NCBI RefSeq assembly: GCF_005938385.1
Contig: NZ_VCRA01000040.1
Coordinates: 1-57,153, forward strand
Length of the DNA stretch: 57,153 nt
Direction: 5' to 3'
Origin: Paenibacillus mesophilus
GTDB lineage: Bacteria > Bacillota > Bacilli > Paenibacillales > NBRC-103111
The notes below the pieces were generated by a model, which was given only the letters and a program-made list of their open reading frames with translations, ran no database searches and had not been told where the DNA came from. The first letter of the stretch is position 1. The number at the start of each line of letters is the position of its first letter. Below, piece by piece: positions 1-8,875 of the stretch. The translations under genes and the position numbers were made by a program.

Positions 1-39
1 GTGACTGATTCGTTCGATCTCTTCCGGACTCATTTTCAT
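1..39 (-). CDS. 5' end of an unrecognised gene, runs off the left edge
   Basis: Only the first 13 codons are in the window: MKMSPEEIERISH. The ATG at 39 is preceded by AAGGGG seven bases upstream, a good ribosome binding site; a second in-frame ATG lies at 33. The product cannot be named from so little. The leader is unusual in that the ribosome binding site lies in one arm of a possible hairpin (44-113). Confidence 0.5.
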   Translation of the reverse strand, partial: MKMSPEEIERISH

Positions 40-43
40 CAGT

Positions 44-113
44 GGTCCCCTTTTCCATTTGAACTCGGTTACCCATTATTAACCAAGTTTTCTACGTTTG
101 AAAAGGGGGGACC
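44..113. repeat. Inverted repeat in the leader of the left-edge gene
   Basis: GGTCCCCTTTTC at 44-55 can pair with GAAAAGGGGGGACC at 100-113. On the minus strand the 44-55 arm contains the AAGGGGACC that serves as ribosome binding site of the left-edge gene, so the stem could hide it. It could instead be an operator or a chance inverted repeat. There is no T-run suited to termination. Confidence 0.35.
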
Positions 114-196
114 TAAGTAGTAACAATAGAGTTCAGTAATAGTGAAGTTTGATTCGTTCAAGCTGCAAAGAGCTTAAGATTCTTATATTTCGGCAA

Positions 197-221
197 AAAA
201 CCGCCCGAAGGCGGTTTTTCG
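197..221 (-). terminator. Intrinsic terminator of the GH78 gene
   Basis: AAAAACCGCC-cgaa-GGCGGTTTTT is a perfect stem with a four-base loop and U-runs on both strands. It begins within ten bases of the stop codon at 230, so it most likely ends the rhamnosidase transcript and may work in both directions. Confidence 0.85.
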
Positions 222-229
222 CTACCTGC

Positions 230-2971
230 TTATATTCCAACACCCGCAAACTCAAATTCGAACTCGTACCGGCCCGACGCCAAATCCAATTCGACCGTAT
301 CCCCGTTCCATCGGCAGCCGGACACCCCATCCACGCCCGGTGTGAAGCTCCCCTGCTCCCAGACCGGCTGTCCCGACTCCGTAATGCGCGTACGCTCCCG
401 CTCGGCTTCATGACGGACGACCAATCGTCCTTTCGCCCCGTGCGGAATCACCAATACGAAACACCAGCTTCTGTTCCCGGACGCTTGCCGGCGCTCCCAG
501 CGGGCAAATACTTCTCCCCGGACGGTCGGCACGGAAGCTTCGGCATAGTCCAAATCGTCGGGCATGTACGGACGTACTTCCACTTCGCCGAACCCCGGCG
601 ACACGGAGCGTATGCCGGCTACGAACTCCTGCAGCAAACGGAGCGGATAACCGTTCCACGCATGACAGTGCGAATCCCGGTCGTCCCATCCTTCCCACAA
701 CGTCTTCGCGCCTTGACGGATCATATATCCCCAGCCCGGATACTGCTCGCGGGCGATTAGCCTATAGGCCGCCTCATCCTTGCCCCCTTCGAACAACGCC
801 CGGAGCAGCGGCAGCGACAGCACGACCCGGCTGTCCCACGACATGGCCGCAACCGCTTCTAGCGCAGTCATCCGCGCTTGCTCGGGGAATAGTCCGGCAT
901 GGAGCGCAAGTCCGTTAACCCCTTGATGATGCTGCTCCGACTCGTATCCGTCCCGGAACAGACCCGCCTCCCGATCGTACAAAACGTCCACGATCGCTTC
1001 CCTTAGCCGGTTCTCCGTAAGCGCGTAAGCGTCGGCTTCATCTTTTTTGCCGAGCAACGACGCGGCTCTGGACATGACGGCAACCGCTTGTGCCAGCTTT
1101 ATATTTTCCACGGTCAAATATTTCGCCTTGCGCAGAACCGTCGAATACGGCCAGTCGCTAATATGCCAAGGCTGGTCCGCCGGAACAAGCCCGGTTTCCG
1201 CATCGAGCCGGCTTATGAAATGATCGGCCATCCGTTTCGCCGTACCGTAATTCCGTTCCAGCAGCCGCTCATCCCCGTAAGTCCAGTAAATTTTCCACAT
1301 TAACGTGCAGAAGTGCAAGTCCCATTCGGGAATTTGCAGCCTGAAGTCGCGATGCCCATAATTGGTCGGGTATACGAAAGGAAACGTTCCGTTCTCCAAT
1401 TGCCCGTCGCCAAAATCGGCGAGTGTCTTGGCAAGCACGTGGTTTGCATCGAAATTGTACAGCAGCGTCTCGGCTTGCAAATCCGTATCGGCCAAATATT
1501 GCGCCTGCTCCCGATGCGGGCAGTCAACCGTTTGTCCGAGCGTATTGTTTTTCTGCGTCTGGAGGCACACTTGTGCCATCTCGTTCAGCAGCCCGTTCGA
1601 GCAGCGGAACGAACCTCCTCCGGCCATATCGGTATGCGCGGATGCGATCCACAGATTAACGCCCGGAATCAACGGTTCGGGGTAACCGGTAGCCTCCACG
1701 AAACGAAACGCTTTATAGGATAAATCCGGCTGCCACGTTTCCGTCCCCGTTCCGCCCGTCGTATAGCGGTCGTAGTAATGCTCGGACTTCTCGTTGCTGA
1801 CGTTGTGCCTTACGAACCCGTTCTCATCCAAGTCTTCCGCGTAGCGCAGCTGCACCGTCGCACCGGCGATCCCGGCGAGCCTGGCCTTCGGCCAGCCGGA
1901 TACGATTTTCCCGGCGTCGAATACTTGCCGGAACGTCTGGCTTCCGCTTTCCTGCAGCTCCGTTCCGCGATACGTCTCCACCGGTACGATAAGCTCCTCG
2001 ACCGCCCCTTCCGGAATTTCCTGCCACACCATTGTCCACCCGTTCATTTGCGAATTCGACAGAACTGCGTGCGGGCATGCGGCGGTATCGAACCCGGCTA
2101 GCATCCATTCCGAACCGAGCTTCCGTGCATCCACATCCTCGATCGCCGAAATGCGCCGGTTTTGCTGATACGGCGTTTCGTTCCGGTGACGGGTGTCGGG
2201 AATCGACTTCCAGGATGTATCCGTTGTGAAAGTATCTCCCGAACCGTCTATGTAGCGCACTTCCAACTGCAGCCGAAAGCCGGGCAGCCCATTCACATAG
2301 TTTTGGCCGTCCCCGCCGAGATAGTGCGCTATCGCAGCGATGCAGCTTGTTCCGGGCTGCAAGAAAGAGGCGACATCGTATGCGGCATAATATTTCCTTC
2401 TCCAAGGATTCGTCGGCGCAGGCGTCCCGTACCCTCCGATTTTTACTCCGTTCAAATATACTTGGGCCACATTATGGGCCGATACGTACATGGTGGCTTC
2501 GGCAACCGGCTTGCGGATAACAAGTTCGCTGCGGAAATAGGCAAAATCGTTTACACGGACCGTATCGGAGCTCCAGATCCATTCCGCCTTCCACTGCTCC
2601 TGACGCAATCCGGTATGAAACCATTCGGGTTCGGACTCTTTGCAAGCCCCCGAACGATCCCAAACCGTCACGCTCCACCAATAAGTTGCGGAGCCCGCAA
2701 GCTCGCCCCCTTCATAGTCCGCGTACAGCGCTCCGCTCTCCACTTTGCCGCTGTCCCAAACGTCCGCTTGGTCCTCCCGCAGCTTTTCTCGAACAGTCGC
2801 CACCCGTATACGATACGCCTGCGGTTCCAGTCCCCGAACCGGGCTCCCGAGCCGCCAGCCGAATCGGATCGACTTCGTATCGGCTCCCATAGGCTTGATG
2901 CTTCCGTTTACTTGCAGTCCTATAATATCGAAGCTATCTCGTATTTCGGCTCCCCCAGTCATGTTATCCAC
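230..2971 (-). CDS. Alpha-L-rhamnosidase, glycoside hydrolase family 78
   Basis: A 913-residue protein that should hydrolyse terminal alpha-L-rhamnose from glycosides or plant and bacterial polysaccharides. The N-terminal part (about 1-120) is the beta-sandwich with the WSVTVWD motif seen at the start of this family. The (alpha/alpha)6 barrel is recognisable by DCPHREQAQYLADTD near residue 490, the counterpart of the family's DCPqRdERlGW-type segment although diverged, and by TLWEGWDDRDSHCHAWNGYP before the C-terminal sandwich (PGFGEVEVRPYMPDDLDYAEA). No signal peptide is visible, so it is probably cytoplasmic and acts on imported oligosaccharides. The start is a GTG; GAGGGG lies eight bases upstream, and an ATG three codons later is possible. 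It is not in the rhamnose operon (12-18 kb) but would feed it. The catalytic-region divergence leaves substrate uncertain. Confidence 0.9.
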   Translation of the reverse strand: MDNMTGGAEIRDSFDIIGLQVNGSIKPMGADTKSIRFGWRLGSPVRGLEPQAYRIRVATVREKLREDQADVWDSGKVESGALYADYEGGELAGSATYWWSVTVWDRSGACKESEPEWFHTGLRQEQWKAEWIWSSDTVRVNDFAYFRSELVIRKPVAEATMYVSAHNVAQVYLNGVKIGGYGTPAPTNPWRRKYYAAYDVASFLQPGTSCIAAIAHYLGGDGQNYVNGLPGFRLQLEVRYIDGSGDTFTTDTSWKSIPDTRHRNETPYQQNRRISAIEDVDARKLGSEWMLAGFDTAACPHAVLSNSQMNGWTMVWQEIPEGAVEELIVPVETYRGTELQESGSQTFRQVFDAGKIVSGWPKARLAGIAGATVQLRYAEDLDENGFVRHNVSNEKSEHYYDRYTTGGTGTETWQPDLSYKAFRFVEATGYPEPLIPGVNLWIASAHTDMAGGGSFRCSNGLLNEMAQVCLQTQKNNTLGQTVDCPHREQAQYLADTDLQAETLLYNFDANHVLAKTLADFGDGQLENGTFPFVYPTNYGHRDFRLQIPEWDLHFCTLMWKIYWTYGDERLLERNYGTAKRMADHFISRLDAETGLVPADQPWHISDWPYSTVLRKAKYLTVENIKLAQAVAVMSRAASLLGKKDEADAYALTENRLREAIVDVLYDREAGLFRDGYESEQHHQGVNGLALHAGLFPEQARMTALEAVAAMSWDSRVVLSLPLLRALFEGGKDEAAYRLIAREQYPGWGYMIRQGAKTLWEGWDDRDSHCHAWNGYPLRLLQEFVAGIRSVSPGFGEVEVRPYMPDDLDYAEASVPTVRGEVFARWERRQASGNRSWCFVLVIPHGAKGRLVVRHEAERERTRITESGQPVWEQGSFTPGVDGVSGCRWNGDTVELDLASGRYEFEFEFAGVGI

Positions 2972-3169
2972 TTCTTCATCCCCTCGCTATTTACCGTATT
3001 GCTGCCATCATATACTAGCTGTTGTTCCGCGGAAAACGGTCCGTCGTACCCAGATTGGGGGGTGATTGCATCCTCCTCGCATTCGAAAACAGAATTTTCA
3101 AACAACGGAGGAAAATCGGTGCAAATGGCGAATACTGTACATAATCGTCATAATGGAGTCTGTCGATTA

Positions 3170-3270
3170 AGGCGCGATCAAAAAAATAATAGACCAATTC
3201 GATTGTCCAATGTAGCATAGTGACGCGAAATTTCGTTCAAATTGAATCAGCGGTTTTTTTGATCGCGCCT
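3170..3270. repeat. 17-bp inverted repeats bounding about 100 bp
   Basis: AGGCGCGATCAAAAAAA (3170-3186) is exactly inverted at 3254-3270, in the divergent gap between the GH78 gene and the guanylate-kinase-like gene. TAA lies just outside GGCGCG on both sides. A tiny non-autonomous element or a regulatory stem are both possible. The rest of the 330-bp gap shows no gene. Confidence 0.5.
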
Positions 3271-3301
3271 AACGGAAAAGAAACAAAAGGAGGCGACTGC
3301 G

Positions 3302-3889
3302 ATGTACGAACTGAAGGACAAAGAACTGATTTTCGTCTTTACGGGACCGACCGGAGCGGGGCGTAAAACGATCGCCGAAATGGCTGGCGCTACGATCCAG
3401 ATGAAGCAGGTGCTCTCCTGTACGACCCGGGAGCCTAGAGCTAATGAAGCGGACGGCCGGGACTACCATTTTATCGGAGAAGATGAATTTCAAGAAGCCT
3501 CGCGCAACGCCGAATTTGTGGAATCGGTGGAAATCGACGGTGTCCATTACGGAATCCGCAGCGCCGACGTCGAATCGGGATTGCGGGAGTACGGCTGCAT
3601 TTATCTCGTTTTGAACCGATACGGCGCCGAGATATTGAAGCAGCTATACGGAGAGAAAGTCAAACGATTCTTCATATACGCGAGCCCGGATACGATCGTA
3701 AGCCGGTTGGCGGAACGAGGCGATTCCCAAGACCGGATCGACCGCTATTTATCCCATTACAGCGAAGAGATGGAATACCGCGGCGAATGCGAGCACGCTT
3801 ACGAGAACGTGGATTCGTCCCATACGATCTACGATGTGGCCAAGGAGCTGGAACGTTATTTGCAGCGCGGGCTGCTGGATCTGGACTAA
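3302..3889 (+). CDS. Guanylate-kinase-like P-loop protein (divergent paralogue)
   Basis: A 195-residue protein of guanylate kinase length and layout. The P-loop is GPTGAGRKT where Gmk has GPSGxGKGT, so the Walker Lys position holds Arg with Lys after it. The GMP-binding region is partly kept (SCTTREPRANEADGRDYHFI, then VHYGI), and a lid-like SRLAERGDSQDRIDRYLSHY follows. It may phosphorylate GMP poorly or use another nucleotide; a housekeeping gmk is expected elsewhere but cannot be checked here. AAAGGAGG lies nine bases before the ATG, a very strong site. The gene stands alone with its own terminator at 3927-3967. Family assignment is firm, activity is inferred and uncertain. Confidence 0.8.
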   Translation: MYELKDKELIFVFTGPTGAGRKTIAEMAGATIQMKQVLSCTTREPRANEADGRDYHFIGEDEFQEASRNAEFVESVEIDGVHYGIRSADVESGLREYGCIYLVLNRYGAEILKQLYGEKVKRFFIYASPDTIVSRLAERGDSQDRIDRYLSHYSEEMEYRGECEHAYENVDSSHTIYDVAKELERYLQRGLLDLD

Positions 3890-3926
3890 AACAAACAGCT
3901 CCCCAAGGACAGGTCCCCCAAGGACA

Positions 3927-3967
3927 AGAGACTGCTCCACCCGGTTCTCCGGAGGGCAGTCTCTTTT
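3927..3967 (+). terminator. Intrinsic terminator of the guanylate-kinase-like gene
   Basis: AGAGACTGC at 3927-3935 pairs with GCAGTCTCT at 3956-3964 and is followed by U residues. A short direct repeat CCCCAAGGACA (twice, 3901-3925) precedes it. Confidence 0.75.
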
Positions 3968-3979
3968 ACGATAACGGGA

Positions 3980-5419
3980 TTATAATATCGGCGAAAGCAG
4001 ACGGGCGCACGATTCGAGAAAACGTTTGAATAAAGGGCGCTTCCGGTAATTTTCCTCGGTCAACAGCTCGCTGTTCCGCTGATCGTCCGTAAAAATGTGC
4101 TGCAGTCTGGTGGCGGTCGCGGTATCGTACAGCACCGCATTGACCTCGAAGTTCAGCTTGAAGCTGCGCAGATCGATATTCGCCGTCCCGACGGACGCGA
4201 CCCGGCCGTCCACGACAATCGTTTTGGCATGCAAAAATCCTTTGCCGTATAAGTAACACTTGACGCCTACCGACAGCAGCTCGCCCAGATACGATGTCGA
4301 CGCCCAATAAACGAGCGGATGGTCGGGCTTGCCGGGCAGCATGATGCGCACGTCGACCCCCGACAAGGCGGCCATTTTCAAAGCCGTCATCAAGCTTTCG
4401 TCGGGCACGAAATAGGGCGATTGAATCCATACGCTCTGCTTCGCGGCATGAATCATTTTAATGTACGCCTTCTTGATTTGCTCCTTCTCGTTGTTCGGTC
4501 CGCTCGAGACGATTTGCATTCCGACTTTGCCCGGATGGGTAGCCGCCGGAAAATAGGGGGTCACGTCTCCGATCTTGTTGTCCGAGGACAAGTTCCAGTC
4601 GAGCACGAACAGCATCTGCATTTGGAACACCGCGCCGCCGCGCACTCTCAGGTGCGTATCCCGCCAATCCCCGAACCGTTTGTCGAGTCCGAGATATTCG
4701 TCGCCGACGTTGAGACCCCCGATGTAGCCGGTAGTTCCGTCGATAATCGCCAGCTTGCGGTGATTCCGGTAGTTCAGCCGAAAATTCAAATACGGGATCT
4801 TCGATGGAAAAAACGCCGCCGTCTTGCCTCCCGCCTCTGTCAATGGGAGAAAAAAACGTCTCGTCAGCCCCGAGCTGCCGATCTGATCGTACAAAAAGCG
4901 GACGCGGACGCCTTCTCTCGCTTTGGCGGCCAGCGCTTCCACCAGCCTTGCGCCGAGCCCGTCGTTTTTGACGATGTAGTAGACAAGGTGGATATGATGC
5001 TTCGCTTCCCCGATCGCGCGGAGCAGCGACTCGAATTTGCTGTTGCCGTCCGTAAATATTTCAATCTCGTTGTCCTGCGTGTACAAAGCTTGTCCGCTGG
5101 CCAAATTCATATAGATCATATCCTGAAAATGTATCATCGTCGGATCGTGGAAATGGATTTGCCGGATGTCCCGCATCTGCCGCTCGACCAGATGCTGAAC
5201 GAACTCGCGCTGCTCTTCCTTGATTTTGTAAATTTTGCGGCGGCTCAAGTTTTGCCCGAGGAATATATACAGAATAATTCCGATGCCCGGCAAAAAAAAC
5301 AGCACCATGATCCATGCCCACGTAGCGCCTATGTTTCGTCGTTCCAAAAAAATGACCGTTGCGGCGAACAAAATATTGGTCAAGGAGAGCAGCAAATACA
5401 AATTTTGAGTAACTTCCAT
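3980..5419 (-). CDS. cls: Cardiolipin synthase, phospholipase D superfamily
   Basis: This membrane enzyme joins two phosphatidylglycerol molecules into cardiolipin and glycerol. Two N-terminal membrane segments (LYLLLSLTNILFAATVIFL and WAWIMVLFFLPGIGIILYIF) precede a RRKIYK-type basic stretch. Both HKD motifs are present: NHRKLAIIDGTTGYIGGLN near residue 220 and HAKTIVVDGRVASVGTAN near 400. Its length of about 479 residues is usual for Bacillus-type Cls. I chose the ATG at 5419, which has GGGAGAGG eight bases upstream; an in-frame ATG six codons earlier (5437) lacks such a site. It lies 60 bases downstream of the AI-2E-type permease gene and is probably co-transcribed. Confidence 0.93.
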   Translation of the reverse strand: MEVTQNLYLLLSLTNILFAATVIFLERRNIGATWAWIMVLFFLPGIGIILYIFLGQNLSRRKIYKIKEEQREFVQHLVERQMRDIRQIHFHDPTMIHFQDMIYMNLASGQALYTQDNEIEIFTDGNSKFESLLRAIGEAKHHIHLVYYIVKNDGLGARLVEALAAKAREGVRVRFLYDQIGSSGLTRRFFLPLTEAGGKTAAFFPSKIPYLNFRLNYRNHRKLAIIDGTTGYIGGLNVGDEYLGLDKRFGDWRDTHLRVRGGAVFQMQMLFVLDWNLSSDNKIGDVTPYFPAATHPGKVGMQIVSSGPNNEKEQIKKAYIKMIHAAKQSVWIQSPYFVPDESLMTALKMAALSGVDVRIMLPGKPDHPLVYWASTSYLGELLSVGVKCYLYGKGFLHAKTIVVDGRVASVGTANIDLRSFKLNFEVNAVLYDTATATRLQHIFTDDQRNSELLTEENYRKRPLFKRFLESCARLLSPIL

Positions 5420-5479
5420 GTCAGCGCCTCTCCCCATTCCGTCGGTTGTACGGCTTTATTCGGGCCGAGCATCCCGCGA

Positions 5480-6598
5480 TCATCCGTTGTCGGGAGGATT
5501 GAACCGCAGCTGAATGAGACCGTAAATATGAACGATGATGATTTTGGCCACCGCATAGACGGGGACGGCCAGCAGCATCCCGATAGGTCCGACGAGACTG
5601 CCGACGACAAGGAGCAGGAGTAGAATCGTCAACGGGTGAATTTCCAGCTGCTTGCCCATAATTTGCGGCGAGATGAGATTGCCTTCGATCTGCTGGGCGA
5701 TAACCGCCACGATCACGACTTTGAGCACCATAAACGGCGAATCGACCAGCGCGACCAGTATAGCCGGCACAGCCGCGAGGAAAGCGCCGACGTACGGGAT
5801 GACGTTCGTAATCATGGCAGCCAGCGCGAGCAGGAACGCATAGTCGACGCCGATGATCAAATACCCGACCAGACAGAGCACTCCTACTACGAACGCTACG
5901 ATGATTTGTCCGCGCAAATAGAGGCTGACCGTTTCGTCCATTTTGGTCAAAATGTTTTTAATTTCTTTTTTGCGGGTCGCGGGCAGCAGCTTCAAAATAC
6001 CGTCGCGGATTTTGTCCCCGTCGCGCAGCAAATAAAACAAGATGAAAGGTACGGTTACGATCAATAAAAAGACGTTCGCCACAAAACCGATAACCGTTTT
6101 GAAATTGGAGCTGAGCAGGTTCAAACCGACGACCAGGTAGTCGGAAACTTTCGCGGACAATTGGTTGAAGTCGACATTGAAGCTGTCGATAAATCGGTTG
6201 AACAGCTCGCTCTCGGCGAACTCCTGGCCTTTGGCGACTATGGACTGAAGCAGCGCCGGCAAGCTGTTGATCAGCTCCGTAAACTGCCGCTGCAGAACCG
6301 GTGCGACAAATATGACGATAATCGTCACGAGCAGGGCGAAGCCCAAATAGATGATCAAGATAGCCAGCGACTTCGGAACCCGCTTGGCGACCAGCAAATT
6401 GACGAGCGGCCGGAACAAATAAAACAGTACGCCGGATATGAGAATAGGCGCGAACAGCGTCTGCACGAGCACTTTGAGCGGATAAAAAACGAAGCTGATC
6501 TTCACACCGACCCAAATAATTAGAAAGACGAGAAGGATGCCGAACCCGATCCGGAAAAATTTGTTTTGAGGCACCATGTCACACCAACCATTTCCCAT
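5480..6598 (-). CDS. AI-2E family transporter (PerM/YhhT-like permease)
   Basis: An integral membrane protein of 372 residues with about eight hydrophobic segments. The C-terminal half carries the conserved family stretch YVGAFLAAVPAILVAL ... QQIEGNLISPQIMGKQLEIHP ... GPIGMLLAVPVYA. Members have been linked to export of autoinducer-2 or to sodium/proton antiport, so the substrate here is open. Two starts are possible: 6598 and 6577 (MVPQNKFF); neither has a strong ribosome site. A TATAAT at 6628-6633 suggests a promoter about 25 bases upstream of the first ATG. It precedes cls in a probable two-gene membrane-related operon. Confidence 0.88.
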   Translation of the reverse strand: MGNGWCDMVPQNKFFRIGFGILLVFLIIWVGVKISFVFYPLKVLVQTLFAPILISGVLFYLFRPLVNLLVAKRVPKSLAILIIYLGFALLVTIIVIFVAPVLQRQFTELINSLPALLQSIVAKGQEFAESELFNRFIDSFNVDFNQLSAKVSDYLVVGLNLLSSNFKTVIGFVANVFLLIVTVPFILFYLLRDGDKIRDGILKLLPATRKKEIKNILTKMDETVSLYLRGQIIVAFVVGVLCLVGYLIIGVDYAFLLALAAMITNVIPYVGAFLAAVPAILVALVDSPFMVLKVVIVAVIAQQIEGNLISPQIMGKQLEIHPLTILLLLLVVGSLVGPIGMLLAVPVYAVAKIIIVHIYGLIQLRFNPPDNG

Positions 6599-6694
6599 AA
6601 TATGGACCGATAACCTGCGTTGGTCTCATTATATCAGGTAAGCGGCGTCGATGACAGCACCGTTTCTCGGGGCGTATCCTGTCGATTTCCACCG

Positions 6695-8647
6695 TTATTC
6701 CTTCAGCTTTTTCGGTTTTATCATTACCCGTTTCCGTTTTCTGGGCCGTGCGGCTTCCGCCTTCTCGTCGTCCGAAGACGCTTCGGCGCTGTCCGGCTGA
6801 TCGCCGCTGATCTGCTGGCCGCCGCTGATCGGCTGACCGCCGCTGCTCTGCTGGCCTCCGCTGCTCTGCTGGCCTCCGCTGCTCTGCTGGCCTCCGCTGC
6901 TCTGCTGGCCTCCGCTGCTTTGCTGGCCTCCGCTGCTCTGCTGGCCTCCGCTGCTCTGCTGGCCTCCGCTGCTTTGCTGGCCTCCGCTGCTCTGCTGGCC
7001 TCCGCTTCCCTGCTGGCTGCCGCTTCCCTGCTGGCTGCCGCTTCCTTGCTGGCCTTCGCTTCCCTGCTGGCTGCTACTGTTTCCGCTCGCCTGATCTTGT
7101 TTTTGATTCGCCGCATTCCCGCTTTTATATCGCTGCTCGTTCCCTACGCTTTGTGCGGCGTCCGTCTTAGCCGTCACGACCGCTTTCGACGAAGCCGGAT
7201 TTCTGGCTCCGATCTCCGCGGCAGGGCTTCCGTCTTTACCGGGCGCATACGGGACAGTAACCAGCCGAACCCCGGTCACTTTGCTCGTCCATTCATCCAT
7301 CGCGACCAAATCGCCGGGATTCACTTCCGTCAGCTTCGTTTTGCCGAGTGCGCGGATGGCCAGCTTCATTTCTTCGGTCATCGAAATAAAAAAGTTCTCC
7401 AAATAAGTCGCCGCGTCGTCTTCGTCAAACTGGTCCGTGCTTTTGCCCGGATAGAAAGCAAGCTCCGTAGGCGGCTCCCAAGGAAGCGTCTTCGCTACCT
7501 GATCGTGCGTCATCGCCCACAGGATCGCGGTGCCCATATAGACGGCGTCCGCTCCGAGCGCGAGCGCTTTAAGGCATTGACCGGGCGTCGAATATCCACC
7601 TCCCGTCAGAAGCGTGATTTGATCCTTGACGCCGCGCTCTTCCAAATACCGGATCGCTCTAGGCAATGCGAACGCAGTCGGCAAGCCGAAGTCGTCCTCG
7701 AGGATTGGGGCGCCTCCCTTCGTTCCCGCCTGCCCGCCGTCGATGCTGATGAAATCGACTCCGGCTTGAATGATGATTTCGAGATCCTCCTCGAAATGGC
7801 CGCTGGCGCATATTTTGACGCCGATCGGTACGCCTCCGGTCAGCTGCCGCAAATGGTCGACAAGCTTCCGCAAATCGTCCCCTTGATTGATTTCTTCATG
7901 CCTTGCCGGGATGACGACAAAATCCTCGTTCTGCATACCGATAATCTCGCTGGCACGGCCCTGGATGAACTCGGAAGGGATAATGCTCGCGGTGCCCGCC
8001 GTCGCCCCTTGGCCCAGATGAATCTCGATCGCGTCGGCCTGCTTTAGCACCTTCGGGTCTCGCGACCAAGGGCCCGAGCTGTACTGCCAAATGTAATGCT
8101 TGGCAAGAGCTCTATCCTCGGGCAGAAAGCCCCCTTCACCTGAGTTGGTGGAGGTGCCCACAGCGGCTGTCGCACGGGCGATCGCTCTTTTGACTTGTTC
8201 GGTGACGCCGATCCCGTAGCCCATCGCCCCGGCCATAAGCGGAATATCCAGCTTCAGCGGTCTTTTCGCCCGCGGCCCGATCGTGACCGACATGTCGATT
8301 TCCACGCCCTCCTTCGTCGGAAGGGCCGCCAGCTGGGCGGCAGAGAACTGCAGCCCGTCATAATTCAAAAACTTGCGCGGGCTGCCGAACGGTCTTTCGA
8401 TGATTCCGCCGGTCGCCGCGCGCAAACTGTTCTCGACGACGACAATCGGGTTGATTCGCGTCATCGCGGTAACCATTTCCCATATATTTTCGGAATACCG
8501 GTCGGACATCAGCCTTTTGACGAACCTTCCGATCACATGCTGCATAAGCGGTCTCGCAAATAAAAGTCCGATTAACCCCGCCAGCATGACGGCAACGAAC
8601 GAGCCTGCAAAAGTGCCAACCAAAAACCAAAATCCGTTCATTCTCAT
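6695..8647 (-). CDS. Membrane-anchored FMN-binding glutamate-synthase-like protein with a repeat tail
   Basis: A 650-residue protein. Residues 5-30 form a membrane segment. Residues about 70-480 match the FMN/TIM-barrel domain of glutamate synthase large subunit (MAGAMGYGIGVTEQVKRAIARA, GTSTNSGEGGF, HLGQGATAG, GVDFISIDGGQAGTKGGAP, LGADAVYMGTAILWAM). The amidotransferase domain of true GltB is missing, so this is the stand-alone family of uncertain reaction. Residues about 545-620 are a low-complexity SSGGQQ repeat, followed by acidic DDEK and a very basic RPRKRKRVMIKPKKLKE end. The ATG at 8647 has GAGGAG six bases upstream. The tail is much longer than the family needs and is encoded by an 18-bp tandem array (see repeat entry). 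The basic end could bind membrane phosphate groups or nucleic acid; that is inference. Confidence 0.85.
   Translation of the reverse strand: MRMNGFWFLVGTFAGSFVAVMLAGLIGLLFARPLMQHVIGRFVKRLMSDRYSENIWEMVTAMTRINPIVVVENSLRAATGGIIERPFGSPRKFLNYDGLQFSAAQLAALPTKEGVEIDMSVTIGPRAKRPLKLDIPLMAGAMGYGIGVTEQVKRAIARATAAVGTSTNSGEGGFLPEDRALAKHYIWQYSSGPWSRDPKVLKQADAIEIHLGQGATAGTASIIPSEFIQGRASEIIGMQNEDFVVIPARHEEINQGDDLRKLVDHLRQLTGGVPIGVKICASGHFEEDLEIIIQAGVDFISIDGGQAGTKGGAPILEDDFGLPTAFALPRAIRYLEERGVKDQITLLTGGGYSTPGQCLKALALGADAVYMGTAILWAMTHDQVAKTLPWEPPTELAFYPGKSTDQFDEDDAATYLENFFISMTEEMKLAIRALGKTKLTEVNPGDLVAMDEWTSKVTGVRLVTVPYAPGKDGSPAAEIGARNPASSKAVVTAKTDAAQSVGNEQRYKSGNAANQKQDQASGNSSSQQGSEGQQGSGSQQGSGSQQGSGGQQSSGGQQSSGGQQSSGGQQSSGGQQSSGGQQSSGGQQSSGGQQSSGGQQSSGGQPISGGQQISGDQPDSAEASSDDEKAEAARPRKRKRVMIKPKKLKE
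6841..7060 (-). repeat. 18-bp tandem repeat coding for SSGGQQ units
   Basis: About nine near-identical copies of an 18-bp unit (plus strand TGCTGGCCTCCGCTGCTC, with C/T changes at one site) lie at 6841-7012, followed by degenerate GSGSQQ-type units to about 7060. The unit is a multiple of three, so copy-number change keeps the frame of the FMN protein tail. On the plus strand it yields a long spurious open frame of LLASAA repeats. Confidence 0.9.
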
Positions 8648-8875
8648 ACAAAACTCCTCGAATTGGTTATAGTTTCACCGCGCCGGAGCCGGAACGGCGT
8701 TGTGGGTAATTTTACAAATATAGCTTTCCCAGAATCGGTGAAAAAACAAAAGAAAAAACAGACGTTCCGCGTAACGGATACAAGCCTGTTTTGCACGGAT
8801 TTCCGCTTGTGCCTATGCGGAGAAAGTAGGCTCAACATATGGTGTTGGTATGAGCTTCTCGAAAGGAGTCGAGCG

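Noticed and set aside
6620..8047. 475-codon plus-strand open frame with LLASAA repeats
   Set aside because: It is the antisense of the FMN-protein tandem array; the 18-bp unit keeps several frames open. No ribosome site and no recognisable protein.
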